NCBI RefSeq assembly: GCF_001949145.1
Contig: NW_019091686.1
Location: 62,001-126,000, forward strand
DNA: 64,000 nt
Direction: 5' to 3'
Origin: Acanthaster planci
Lineage: Eukaryota; Echinodermata; Asteroidea; Valvatida; Acanthasteridae
Positions within the stretch are counted from its first letter, which is position 1; each line of letters opens with the position of its first letter. Below the pieces are notes generated by a model. That model saw nothing but the letters and a program-made list of their open reading frames with translations. It made no database searches and had not been told where the DNA came from. Position numbers and translations under genes: made by a program. Positions 14,201-29,200 of the stretch are shown piece after piece.

Positions 14201-17200
14201 TACATGTACACATGTACCTTCAGAATGCAGTTAAACATGTGGAGTTAAAATATCACTGAAATTATAAAATCTGGTAAATTAGAAAAAACACTGAAAAATA
14301 CAAACCCCACAATGCCTTTACAGCTACTGTACACGTATATGTACTATGCACAAATTAGGATGAAATCACATCTACATGTACCTTACAGTTTGCTGCATCT
14401 TCAAAAAATATAAGAAGTTGCAATTCAAAGCTAAATCTTACATAACATGGGCATTTCACAATGACAATAGGGTTGCCTCCAAGAGTTTGTAACGCATTGG
14501 CCAATCACAATGCGCAAAATCTGTCGATCCTTTCCAAACGCACACTCTTGGGCTGATTTCTGGCAGCTTGTTCTCATACATGTACGTTCATGAACAGCTT
14601 GTAGGTCAGCCACTCGCAAACGCAGGGAACGTACAACCGGTTATCACTGGTACATGTAGTTAGTGACAAGCAACGTGGCAGCGTCCATTTACGTCATTTG
14701 AGAGTTAATGTTTGGATAACTGGGCTGAATTCTTTTCTAAATAGGAACATTAATTTCTGTGTTATGGAAAACAATTAATGTTAATTTTGTAAAACTTGCT
14801 ATTGTCCCTGGCTTTGTAAGCCATCGCTCTACTTTTTGCCATGTTTTGCATCTGTTCAATAGTCAAAATCTCACAAATTTTCTGTGTGTTCCTGTAAAAC
14901 CCTGGCAAAGAGGTGGTGTGTAATCCTGTTCCGAGAACAGTGTTCTTGAGTCGTGTCCCCGCCGTTCGAGTGAGGGAACAAGAAACTTGTGCCAAGAACA
15001 GGCCTCCCGAACTCGACCTTGGAGGCGTACTATTGTGAATCATCCATATTACACGTACATATACAGTTAACTCTCTTTAACCCTAACCCCCTTTTGGGAC
15101 TGTTAGGGTTAAGCTAAGTATTCTGGCTAGCTGTGTTGTGCATGATGTAAAATGTCCCATGTTGTGGAATATATTTTCTGTAGAGTGGATGGCTGTCCAT
15201 TTGGTTGTTCTAAGCATGGTGAGTGTGATCCAGTGTATAAAAACTGTTCCTGTGACCCCCTCTGGACTGGAGATGCCTGTGACATACCAGCCTGTCCAGC
15301 TAACTGCAGTGGTAATGGTCAGTGTAGTATCAGCCAGAAGATGTGTTTGTGTGAACCTGGATTCAAAGGTATGCAAGTTGGAAACATTCGCATTTAAAAC
15401 CTAAGGAAATTTAAACCCTGATCATGATAATTTGCATCCTTATCGTGGTTAAGAAATGTGAGGAATAGGAACAGAACTGACAATAGTCTCTAACAGTCCT
15501 CAATTCTTGACCCATTAGAGTATTCAGGACTGCTGGGTTAATTTATGATGTTACTTTAAGTTTTTTTATTCTTTGTGTAGATAAAAACATCTAAGTTTTC
15601 CAGCATGAATTCAGGAATTTGTCACTTTCTGTTAATGTAAATGTACATGTATCAACATTGCAGATGAATTCTTTTGTTACATGAATGTAGTAGATTTGTA
15701 CATTTAGCTTCTTTGGATCAGCAATATAAGGATAGAATAAGGCATCCCATATCTTTTTGACCTATCCCAGGCAATGTGAGAATTAAATATCAACATGCAT
15801 GTATCTCTCTTGATTATAGGATCAGATTGCAGTGTGTTATCTGATGAAGGATACTGGCAATTTGAAGACAACAAGGCTTATGGAAGAGCATCACCTGCTG
15901 TGGTTCAACAAGACAACTTAGTCTGGATTGTTGGTGGCTATGAGTTTGATAAGAAGAATATCTCAATAGTCAGGTATACACAGTGCATTATAAGAAATTA
16001 GGTAACTTAAACATGTACCATCATAAATACATGTATAGTCATCAGTAGAATCTTATTTCCTTGCCTTACATTACTGACAGGATGTCTTTTTATCGCATCT
16101 CTTCTCTAATTCCATTAGTTTACCTGCTCAAGGTTAACCTTTCACTTCTCAAACTGAAATTATGTTTCTTTGACCCTTTCATTCAAAGTAAGTTCTAAAT
16201 GAAGTTATTGTTTCATGTTGCTCACAAACTCATTTCAGGTTTTCCTTGGTACTGTCAGTTAAATTCTATGATTCAAATTATCTACCAAGCATTCTGTGCA
16301 ATAATTCACTAGTCCTTACAGTCCACAGTCTTTCAACAGGTGAAGGATAGAGGGCTGTTAGGGTTGCAAATACAGTTCTTGAGGGTATATCCTCATTTCC
16401 CCTATCTCTTCCAGTCTTAATTTAGATGACAGATCATCTCAAGAAATCACTCAACAAGGAAACATTCCAGAGACTAGATATGGCCACACTGCAGTCCTTT
16501 ATGAGGTCAGTGTCTTCCATCACTGCTTCCCATGTTTCTATTGAAACATTGAGTATAAATTGTGACATGGACTAACAACAAAAAAGCAAGTAAATTTCAT
16601 GCGGCTACAATCTATGTAGAGACTTGTATAATGTGTACATATATGTGTGTGGAGATTTCTCTCTGACACTAGTGGGAACCTGTACACTGGTAGTCGGGTC
16701 TGTGTGATTATTAACTTCATTGCAAGTGTCATTGATATATGTTGATGTCAGATAGTTAGGTTCACCTTTACAGTAACAGTGACACCAAGTAACGTTTTTT
16801 GTGCTGCACATTGACAACCAAAACCTCTCATTTCCTTTCCTAGGATGCAATTTACATGTATGGAGGCTCACTACATGGGAGGAAAGTTGTGGATGAATTT
16901 CATATATTTGATGTAACCACATCTACATGGATGCCCAATGTAACATATGATGGTGAACCACTTGCTGTTGAGGGGCACACAGCTGTTCTATATGAAGACA
17001 CAATGGTGGTGATGTTTGGATACAGTCCCAAGTATGGCTACATCAGTGCTGTTCAAGAGTACAACTTTAGTGAGTAATAGTAGTTTTGACATTAATCTTC
17101 CTTACTTCAACCACTCCACATCTTCAGCTCACCTTTGAAAACAGTTCTTATGCTTATTTTGTGCTGAACTGCGCACAAGTTAAAGCTTTGCTTAATTTCC

Positions 17201-20200
17201 CTGAAGTCAGCAACCCCCCTCCCCAGCCTGTGTCAAAACGCAGTATGTTTAGCATTAAAAAATCTTGTGGCTGTAGGGTTTCTAAGTAAATTTAGCCAGC
17301 CAGAAGTGTGCCAAAAATAATGACATTTCATTACATTTTACATGTACATATATTTTTATTGCATTCTGACAAATGTTAACCTGGTTTGTAATATTCTCTT
17401 CTCAGTTAACAAAACTTGGACAATCGCAAAAACCACTGGTGCACGAGTTCTTGGGACATATGGCCACTCTAGTGCCGTTGATCCAATCAGGAATATCGTC
17501 TATGTCCATGCAGGATTTGTGCCAACTTCCGCTCCATCAGATTTGACAGATGACTTGTATCAGTACGATTTAAGTAAGAAAGAATGGTAAGTAACCTCCT
17601 TGGTCAGTACTAGCACTTTAGTCTTGTCACCAGTTTCATGACCATTTGGTTCAGAAATGACTTTGTTATACACGCGGACACACCACTGATAGCAGGCTCC
17701 CATCAGATGAACGCTGAAGTTGCGTGTTTACTTCCAGTTCTATGGTTCCACGTAACTCTGTGTGCAGTGGGCGTGGTTTAAACCGAAGTGATGTCGCACT
17801 TACAAATCGGATAGGCCTTTACTGAATTTGTACTTCTGATCATGTACCCCGTCCCAATGTCTGTGGTAAACCACCAAGGTTTCCATTTACTGTCTTTTTC
17901 CCTGTCTCTCTTGTCTTTACAGGCGAGTCTTACCTTCCAGCAGTCAGCCAAGGTTTCTTCATTCAGCAGTTATTCTCAGTGATATCATGTTTGTGTATGG
18001 TGGAAATACACATACAGACTCTGTGCAGTTCACAGGAGCTAAGTGTTTATCCAGTGACTTCCTTGCTTATCACATCAGTGAGTATATTAACTTCATTGAT
18101 TGGTAATCTCATAAATGAACCTTCCAGTTACAAATATGCTTGGACCATTTAATTTAACTACATACAGTTGTGTGTTTTAATTACTTGAACTGTATGTAGT
18201 TACTCCTAAAATGAAAATGGTGTTAAATTATTATTCCAAATAAAAACTACATTAATTTCTGTCTGTCTTGTTGCCACTACAAAAAGTGTATCAGTTGGGA
18301 CACTTTGTAACATTTGTTTCTCAATGTGGATCCACTAATTACAATATCAACCCAATAAAATGTTGTCTATCAATCTTTGTTTCAGGCTGTCAGACTTGGA
18401 GCAGACTTCCTTCAGATGTTTCTTACTCACCAGACATTGCCAGATATGGGCATGCATCATTTGTTTATGACGAGAAGATCTTCATTTACAGTGGTTTCAC
18501 TGGTGTGATGAAAGATGACATCCTTGTGTATAACCCAGGTTCGTTCTTTAACCAGTTTCAATGTGGTGTTTGAAGTAATTAGCTCTTCAAAGTAAACGTA
18601 TCTTGGATCTAGTACAAGAGAAGTAACAGTTGACAGTTAATTGATAATCCTAAGCTTGTAGCCATTGGTTTGTATATTAACATTTAATACCAGCACTGTT
18701 AGAAACACAACAGTAAGATGTAATAATAGACCGTGTATATCTCTTGGTGCCTAAAACTGATCAGCAATAACTTCGTTCATGTGATTACATAGATCAGGGA
18801 AATGGACCATGTTGAATGTAGTTGTGATCAAGATTAACCTTGTGGTAAAAATTATTGAACTTACGGTTGAAGGCTTACAAAGTCACATATAAGGGGACTA
18901 GGGGTAATTCCAGAAAGTAGGGGTCATTTTTTGTCGTGTCCCTGTCACATCTGACATACATGTACAATTTTGTTAGTTCAGAACACATTTTCTAATTCCC
19001 AAAAGTGATGAATTTAATGCAAATTACCTGTCAAACAAATAGTAACAATTTGAAATCAATTCCAGTGATACTCCCATGTCAAATAATAAAGGTCAGATGC
19101 AACAGAGACACAAAAATGTCACATTTTTGGACCCCTTATTTCTGGAATTACCCTTGTATCAATCTCACAGTGAATCTTACTGTTAAATGTTACTGGTGAG
19201 AGGACAGTGTCTCAGTGAGTCTTGCTGTTTGATGAGGTTCGTGAGTTGAGAAGGCTGTTAATCTTCTGTTGTGTATTGCCATAGGTAACTGCTCCGCACG
19301 TACCAATGTTAGTCTCTGCCTAGAGATCACACCAGGATTATCATGCCAGTGGGATGCAGCAGAAGAGCAATGTATGCTGTCTGATCAAATGATGGAGTCT
19401 GCACTTTTATTGGGCAATTCCTCTATGCAGCAATGTCCAACAACTTCCCCAGGTCAGGCGATTATTTCTTGAATAATGTGTTGTTGTGTCCTTGCACACA
19501 ATGGTTGTTAGACTCATACTCATACACATAGTTCTGCTTCAGATGACAATATACATGTGCAAACATTTATCTGCAGGCAAACTTGAATTCTCAATTCTGA
19601 TTGGTCGATCCATGACAACAAACATGGTGGTATCGGTATATATCTGTATTGTACGGGTCATATCAAACCCTGCATAATGCACAGTTCTAACACAACACAT
19701 TTTGCTATGTTTAGGCTAAACAGAAAACATACAGCTGCAAAATTCAAAAATAGCACGTTTGTGCACATAGGCCCTTATGACATCTTTACTGCGTGTCAAG
19801 TTTGCTTGAAGATAAATTCATATCATGCTTGCACTCATGAAACACAGAATAATGTAGTGCGTCTGTGCCTCGTATACCACAAGGCCCAAGAACCTGTATT
19901 GTGCGGTAGTTAATATTCATAAAAAATTTCTCTCTTTTACAGCTGTAGAATGTACAGAAATTGATAATTGCTCCAACTGCCTACAGACTCCAAGATGTAA
20001 TTGGTGTAACAGTAAATGCCAACACTTATCTGAATGTGATAATGAAGTACATGTAAGTATATTCTCACCATCAAAAATGATTTTGTTGTCTTCAGTTTAT
20101 CATGCGACTCAGAAACACCACTTTCTATTCTGGTATATCACCATTTTTCATTTTACTGATAGAACTTGTTGTTTCAGATTGTTTATAAAAACTTTAGGGG

Positions 20201-23200
20201 AGAAGTCTGTCATGTTGACTCAAGGAAAGCATTTTTTTTCTTTATTACAAGGATGATGTCTTCTGCCCAGACACTGTCTGTGAAGTGGTTCAAAATTGCA
20301 GAATGTGCAATGAGCAGGAAGGATGCAGATGGCGTAACAACAAGTGTGACAGAAATCCTGAAGGTAAGTGGTAGGAATCAATGGTTTAGATTTAAAAATC
20401 ATAGATGAGACACCAGTTTATAAACTGTGTATGAATGAAACTAACCGGGAGTAATTTGGATAATCACAGGTTGCTGAATTGCCTGTCATCCACTTATCAT
20501 CAAATCATTATCTTCATTGTTGTTGTTTATAATTTTGTAAATGCACATAACAACTCAGGAAGTATTCATAATAAGTACATACATCGTCCTGAGATAAAGT
20601 ATTAGTTAAAGAGGTGTTGAAAGAAAACCTTCTTTCCCCAATTATGACCTTTATATAAGAGGTAAAAAACCATCTTCTAACATGAAACAGTTGGAACAGG
20701 TGAAAAAAGGGGCTTCCACGAGTTATCATTATGTATTATTAATGATATGCCGGTAACCCCAAAACGTCATGGGGAGATAGGGCTATAAACAGTGTACATT
20801 TTCCCACCCTAGTCTCATACATGTAGTAGAAGCATGCTCAAAATGCATGTCCATTATTTTTATTGGTCCATCCATCAAGTTTATTTGTTGCGTTTTTGTA
20901 ATAAAATAAAACCAACCCCGGTCTTGTGCAGTTTGTAATTTCAGGCAGGAATCTCATACACTGAGACTTAGTGTTCTTGATGTTTCCATGCAATAATGTG
21001 TTGAATCAATCGCCCCTGGACAACAAAATAAGGGTAGATTAGATATTTAACCTTCCAAGCTGTTGCAGATAAGTTAAATAATAAGGATTTTTTTTTAAGA
21101 CCGATTAGACAAATTTCCAGCGTATGCAGAGGCACTTCGAATGTAGAAAAGTAATGCATAAGCTTTGCTGACTGCTTGTGTTTTGTTGCCAGTGTATGGT
21201 GCTGTGGTCACTGTCAGATTTGGGACCGCAACATGGACAATTTCCATGCCACTGTCCTCATTTATCACGGAGTAGATCATAGTAATTGTCATAAGAATTA
21301 AACCACTCACTTCAACTAGAAGAATCCAATAGGTGTTAAGCTCTTTTTCTTTGACACATTGTACAGGCAAATGTACATTCGGCAAACAAGCAAACACGTG
21401 GGTTGCTGTCTTTTTTCTATAAGCTTCACATGTACACACATACAGTGTCGCCCACAATTTGGCCCAAGGTTCNNNNNNNNNNNNNNNNNNNNNNNNNNNN
21501 NNNNNNNNNNNNNNNNNNNNNNNNNNNNNNNNNNNNNNNNNNNNNNNNNNNNNNNNNNNNNNNNNNNNNNNNNNNNNNNNNNNNNNNNNNNNNNNNNNNN
21601 NNNNNNNNNNNNNNNNNNNNNNNNNNNNNNNNNNNNNNNNNNNNNNNNNNNACCTTCGTACATTCCTGTTGTACCTTTCTCCCTGTTACATCATCAATCC
21701 AACATAAACACACAATTTTACCTTGCATGTTTCTGAACTTGACCCAGTTGGTTGTGGAAAGAAACTGCCTCTTATTTCTTTTGCGTTGATCTGTTTCAGC
21801 AGATAGATTCGTGGTATATTGGTTTTTGGGTGGCCAATCTACCTCCAAAACCCTAGATGTCAAAATGTTTGAAGTCTTTTTCCTTTGCACTTGAACTATT
21901 AGGGTATTTAAATGAACTTATATTTCTATTCCTTTTGAAGGTGATTCAAGTGCAGGTGTATGTGGTTTCTCATGTGATGATCTTCATACTTGTCAGTCTT
22001 GCTTGAGTATGAATTCTTGCATGTGGTGTAGCAACCAGCAACGATGTATAGATTCCAACTCGTACATTACATCTTTCCCTTATGGACTGTGCTGGGAATG
22101 GCATACTGGTATCCAGAACTGCCCAGGTTAGTTGTGTCTCTTGATATTGTTGTATTACATTATAATAATCCTCTTATCTGAAATGACTAGTGTATATGTA
22201 TCCATTGACAAGATGAGGGTTTAGATGAACTGCTACTTTTTTGTTCATTTTCAGTGACGAACTGTTCATTGTATCTGACATGTGAACTGTGTCATGAAGA
22301 TCTTCATTGTGGATGGTGTGACTCTGGTGATATGACTGGTATTGGTACATGTAAAGAAGGCAGTGCAACTGGACCTATCAAGCTAGATGATGCTGGTAAT
22401 GCAGTTGTTGACATGGGTCTGTGTCCAGCTGAGAGTTGGTTCTTCTTTGACTGTCCGTGTGAGTACACTACTCTGCCTTCCATCAAGTTAGTTTTAAGAT
22501 GTTGTGCACAATTCTAAAGGCTGTTATTGTTTGGATTGTCAGAGTGTATAATAAGGGGGCTGTAGAAATCCATTCATGCATGCTTATGAGTTGGTTAATC
22601 ATTGCTTGCCACATTAACAACACTGAGCTGTCATGTAGTAGTATTGTCTGTGCTCAGAAAAAGTGCCCATTTTTGACAAGCTACCACAGCTCTGTTGATT
22701 GAATTCTATAATGAAAAGATGATACATTAGAAAAGGAGATTTTTTTTTCTCCTGAAGAACAGTGTTGTTGAGGTAGCAGGTAGGGCTGTTAGTTCTGAAG
22801 TTGAAAAATTGCATGCTGAGAGCAGCACAGCCACATTTAGTGTTGTAACTATCTGTTATTGCATCCTGATGTTAGGTATCATGTTTCTGTTGTGTACACC
22901 TGGTGGGTTCTGTTGTCACCCTGATGTAGTTTCCTCTAATAGTAATGGACACCTCCAAACAATCAAAGCTTGCTAAATGCAGGTTTTGCATGCATCCATG
23001 CTGAAATGAAATATGTTACCTATATTACGGTAGCTAGTTCCCCACTGTTTGTGTAATTTTTTTACCATTTAGTAAAAATGATTTGCGCTATTCTTAATGC
23101 AAAGTTTCTAAAGTCAAGAGAAACAGGTATTTGTTGGAAATAAACTCTTCAAATAAAATTAGTGGAGGTATTCACAGTCAAAATATTCATTATATTGATT

Positions 23201-26200
23201 AATATTAGCAGAAGTGTTTGTGTGTGCAAAGCAGATTTTACACGTACATGTACAGTATGTTGCTGTCAGGAAGAACTACATCAGTTTCACTTCTGCCTTT
23301 CTGACAATTTTTTCGTTAGGTCCATCCATTCTCCTTCCTTCCACTAGTAAAAGTACTTATATGTGTAAGGTATAATGTTAATTGAACAACATAAAAATGT
23401 TAATCACTCCATGCATGTTAATCCTGGTGATCTTTCTACTTTTTCCATACCACTGGCTAATGTATTCACTAAAGTTTGGAATTGATGATTGTGAAGAACA
23501 TCAGGAGATTGATTCAGAACAAGTACATACAAGAAACCCATCAGTAACCAGAGAATCTTTCACATCATGATCAAGTTCGCTTCCTTAACCCTAATCCCTA
23601 GGTTGTGTGGAAAATTAGAGGATTCATGACAAGAAAGCTTAAATTTATTTTCCTTCATTCGCACCCTCTCATTTGAGAAAAAATAGAGTACAGATAGAGT
23701 ATGGACACCCAGTTAGTATGCTTTTGATATTCAGTAGACAGAAAATAATCTCTAGAATAATCAAAAAGTAAAGTGTGGATAACAATGATACACGATACAA
23801 GCTTGTATTGTTGGAGGTGATTTTGTCGAGTGGGTGTTTTAAGTTTGCAGTTTTATTTTCGGTTATCCCAATATCCATTTGTTTGTTTTTGTTTTGTTTC
23901 CTCTCTCTTTACCCAGCATGCCAGTGTAATGGACACAGTCGGTGTGTGAATGATACATCAGTATGTGAAAACTGCCAGAACAATACCACAGGTATTCACT
24001 CTGAAAACAGCCCAGTATCCTTGCAAGAAATCATACCTTATATTTTCTTTATTAATGAAGATGACATTTTTATTGGTGTTCCGGAAAATATTATGGGGAC
24101 CAGAACTCAGTCCCAACTTACGTAACAAAAGAAATTGTTCCCTTACAAAAGCACACTAACAGATTCGTTTATATTCTGGGGTATGTCCTTTGTTCCCATA
24201 AACAAAAATTAGTTTGTGAAAAGCAGTTTTCAAATTGCTTCCATTTGAACCAAAATCACTTCCCAGAGTTGAAATGTCAACCAGATATCCATTGTCTAAA
24301 ATTCATCAATTTGTGGTGAAAAAAGTATACCTTGGAAATTTCCCCTTTTTAGGTCCATTCCAAGTTTCTTTTTGTGAAATCCTTGTGGGTACCACTGAAC
24401 AACCCTACATCAGTCTCATGGGGGTACCAGACTTCCTATTCTCCCAAAAATCAGATTTAAGAGGCGTGTAGTATGGTTGTTATGTGAATATTTTTGACGT
24501 TATTCTTATATAGGTCCACAATGCGAAACCTGTGCAGAAGGTTACTATGGTAATGCATTAAATGGCGGTAGCTGTACACCCTGTCAGTGTAACAATCATG
24601 GAACCAGGTGTGATAGTTCCAGTGGAAGATGTCAGTGTAATACAAAAGGTGTTATTGGACCTACATGTGACAGGTTAGTCATTTTTTGTACATGAGTGCT
24701 ATCACAGGAAAATATTGTTCAAAAACTCTGAGTTCAATCGTTTATTTTTTGCATCATTCTGTGATATGATTCTTCCAGGTAATAATCTATTGTTCCTATT
24801 CCTTCATGCAGCTGTGACATTCAACAAAACTACTTTGGCAACCCTCTGAGAGGAACTTGTTTCTGTAAGTACTGTAACTTTGCTTTTCTTCAACTGTCTG
24901 CTTTGGTGGCTCTGTGTCTCTGACTCAAGTGCTAATTTATTGAAGAACCAGTGAAATAAATTCATGCAGTCACCAAGCCTCTGGGTTGTGTGAGAATAAT
25001 GTGAAATACTCTTAGATTTAATTCCATTACATTGGACCCTGAAGAATAACAACAGTAAAGCTGAGGACTACATGTACATAATAACATGAGTCAAAATTTG
25101 TTCAAAGGCAAACAGAAAAACTGAAATCTAACATGTGACAATGTCATGTAAACCTGCAAAAGCTTATCTGCAATTTATGTGAAAATAGTTTGGACTACAA
25201 TGATTATACATATATCTGTGAAATTATTATTATATTATGTAATATTATTGTTATTAATTGATTTTTTTTCTGTTACAGATAACTTAACCGTGAATTACCA
25301 GTACACTTTCAACCTGTCTTCCAATGATGATTTATACCTGACAATGATCAACCTAATGACTTCTCCCGGAGTCAGCAATCGTGACATGGAGTTTGAACTT
25401 CGTGTTAGCAAAGCCATTAATATGAACATCACATTTAGATCCAGTAAGGATTGGGAACATTACCTTCATTAAGTGTTAATTGCATCAATGTAATTGAAAA
25501 ACAAATTACACGTTAACCTTGGTAGTAATTCACTAGTGTAAAGTTAAAAGAAGCAAAATTGAGTATTGTAAGTAAACAGCATGTATACATTCATGTACGT
25601 ATATATCAACAAAAAATGAGGGTGACATGCAGTATGGTTGAGGTAGAGTTGTAAAAGATTGATGTTAGACATGAGTATTGTAACAGTCACATTTCAATTG
25701 AAAATTTTAAACTGCCAAACCCAAAAAACCCAATCCTTTTTCTTTTTTTTCTATTTTTTTTGACACAGATAGCATACCTGGCATTGAACATGAGATTGTG
25801 TATAAAGCAGACATCAGCTACTACAGTGCCACCTTCTCAAGTTCAGATTTCAATTTTGAAGAAAATGCTAACACGACCTTCTTCGTCTACATCTCTAACT
25901 TCACTACGCCACTGTCATTCAAGGTAGTGTACTCTCAGAAAGCTTGAAGAATAAATCTGTTGTAAAGATTCCACATTGCAAATATTCAAAAACAGTTAGC
26001 TCTTTGTTTTCATTTCTGCTCCATGCAAATCTTAATTTTTTTTCAGGAATTATGGAATTTATGAATTATTAACAAGGAGCATGCCGATACATGTACATTA
26101 TTAAGCGAATGTTACCCAGTTACAAGGCATTTGTGGAACGTTTAATGGTTTTCAATGTATTTTAAATCCTTAGACTTTACCTTTCTGCACTAGAAGTATA

Positions 26201-29200
26201 TTGTTGATATAACCCTTTGCCAGACATTTCAGAATACTGAACAAATTAGTTCTATTGGGATGTTACACTGATGCCCCTGGTATTACATGTACTTTGAATA
26301 TCTATAAGTGTTACATGTACAGTGCGCACCAAATAACACCTAAATTTTCAACACCACTGTTAAGTGCTGGTGTGGTCCTCTGATAGAACCGAGGGTGTCG
26401 GGTTTGAAACCCCAGTTTTTGCAGTGTGGTGTACTTGTTGTTTAATCCATATTGTCTTTTTAATCAACCTCCCCAGCAGGGTTCCTGCAGCCCTTTATCT
26501 TTTTTATCTTTTTATCTTATTTGGTACACTATATTTTGTTACTTGTGTTTTATGTAAATTGCCTGAATTGTATATTAGCAATAATTCAGCCACATCTTAT
26601 GGCTGCGAATGCTAATTACTTAATAAATCAATATTAATAATTTAAAATAAAGATATTTTCCACAAAGCTTACACGCAACTGATGAATATTAGATCAATAA
26701 AAGCATTCATATATACAGGACTGAGGTTGTATAAAGCAAGAAGTCAGAAATGATTTCTACATGTGTATTATTTATCTTCTTTCTTGTCTCTATTCAGCAG
26801 ATGGAGTGAGACATCTAGTGATCAGCCCACATCTGCATCTTTTGAATTGTTTTCATAATGACCTTATTGGGTTCTCCCCCTATATGGCAGTGTTTTCTTG
26901 CCATATGAAATTTAATTTCACATAGCATCAACAGAAGCATACATCATCCTAATATATACCGTTTACCTTATAGGTTTGTAGTCCACTGGTAGGCTCAGCA
27001 CCGGAGTCTGATTCAACATTGTTCAACATTCAAACTGAAAGATGGACCATCAATTAGTGAATTTGATCTCCATTCATCCAGTGATGAAGTCGTGATTTTT
27101 CCAGCTCTTAAGAGTGTAAATTAATGTCGGGTCTTATTCTCTTGCTAAAGCGTGGGTCATCATCTTGTCTTTCAATGTGTATTACAAATTTAATCTACAT
27201 GTATATCCCAACTTTGTGTAACACTCGGTTTCACTGCTACTGTTTCCACGACAAGTTCTAACATTTAACTGAAGCTGCTTTGTTTCTGTAATGAATCTTA
27301 CAACAGGTGACATTCGAACAAGGGAATGATCTGAACCTGGTATTTTATGTTCTCTTGTATTTCATCATCACCCTTGTTATTCTTCTGAGTGTGGTGGGGT
27401 TAGTTTGGAGGTTTTACCAGCTCTACACGAACCGAGTGATAGCACAGGTATTGTGTACAAAAGAAACCTTTAGCTTATAATGAAGTTGCTGAAACTGTCA
27501 GTGCATTGAATTATATTAATGCTGTGTCAAATTGGAGCTGAAAATAAATCTAGAAACTGGTTGAACTGAGAATGGTTGATGACAGTAAATACACGAGATG
27601 CATGAATGGCTCATGCATTGCTTTTGAAGACTGTTGCATGCTATAACCATGCTAAATTGAACCAAAAAAATGAACATGGGCAGCTCACAGAGGAATGCAA
27701 AGGAATGAAAACTGATGTTTTTGCTCGGTTCTGGCTGTGGTATTTGACGGATAGAGTTTCAGTCCATTTTGTTGCTCCGTAAGGCACAGTTCAGTGAACA
27801 TGAATGCTGAGTGACCTCTCAGGTGAGTATGTCTGAATATCACTGATAAAAGTGATTCAAGGCCCTTACATATGCACTGATTCAGGTAGGTGTGTCATGA
27901 GATTGCTTTACCTTCTCAAAATCACTCTGTGCTACTTCCTAAGGTAATCTCTGAAAATATGTAACAGGTCAGCTGCTGTACTTATTTATACTAACTTTCT
28001 TTTATACATGTACATGTATGTCATACCTAAGAACTACATGTATGGAAATGATGAGAAATGATTTATAGGTCAGTGGGATATCACAAGCTGTGTTTTACTT
28101 GTTCTGGGATTATTTTAAAGGTTATATTTAATGTGTCAGTTCACAGTGAATTTAGGAAAGATTTGACATTTTCCATCCTTTTCGTAGCACTTATCATTGT
28201 TCTCGAAAACTTTCCAGAAATTTTGTCACATTGAGCAAATCAATATTCGAGTTTAGTTAGAATGTTATTTTTTTTTTAATATTCTTGCAAGCATATACAT
28301 TATACACCCCGTAGTAGATGTGCATTGTACATGTAACTAAAATTACTTTTGCAGCCTGCAGCTTCCGTGTCAAAGTGTACAGTTTTCCTGATGATGCTAG
28401 TTCCAGTCAGTTTCCTACATGCATGCATATTCACGATTATTTGTTATCAAGCAAAATGTATTAAAGGTATGAGTTTCTTTTCACAGAAGTTTCACATCAG
28501 TTTTATAAATGTTACTTCAAGGAGACATCAGTGAGAGCCAGTAATTCTATGAACGATTCTAACAAATGTATACAGTCTTTGACTTCTTTACAGGTGCATC
28601 TGGATGTTTGCTTTCAGAGTTGAAGAGATTAGGCTCATTTGTCTAATGAATACATGTATTTAGTATCAGTGTGTCAGATAAATCATTCTGTCAAGTGGTT
28701 TATTTGTTTCTTAACATGTCTTTTAACAAGCATATTTCTCCCATAACACAAGTCGCAACATAACCAAACTTTGCAGGTGTCAGTTCAGCAACGACTCTTT
28801 CTTTTGAATCTGCTGGAGTTTCTTGTGGTCTTCTTCAGCTGCTTTCTATCATTTCTTCTCTTCTTCGTGGTTGGTTGGAAAGTCAAACAACGATGGGACA
28901 GTTTTCGTCGTCAACAGGTAACACAAAGATGAAGTCCGTCCAGGTGACCAGCCCTTACACTGTCTCCCTCACCACCCTTCTGTTATGCAGGCATAGTATC
29001 TAACTTGGTGTTCCGGTTGGCGAATTAATTTGATTTGTGTTTCTATTTCTAGTGTTGGTGTGCATTGTGGTGACTGGAATGCTAATTGCACAGGTTTATG
29101 TTCAATCTCAGTGTTGACATGTCAAAGTTAATCTTGTTCGGTTTCTCTGGTTTTGTTCTTGTAAATGTTTGTAAGTGGCTGCAAATATTTTGTGGCTATA

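Noticed and set aside
20178-20251. Possible extra attractin exon after the acceptor TTTCAG at 20172-20177
   Set aside because: It starts in phase 0 with plausible residues (IVYKNF) but has no good in-frame donor, and exons ending 20052 and starting 20252 already join in phase with correct cysteine spacing.
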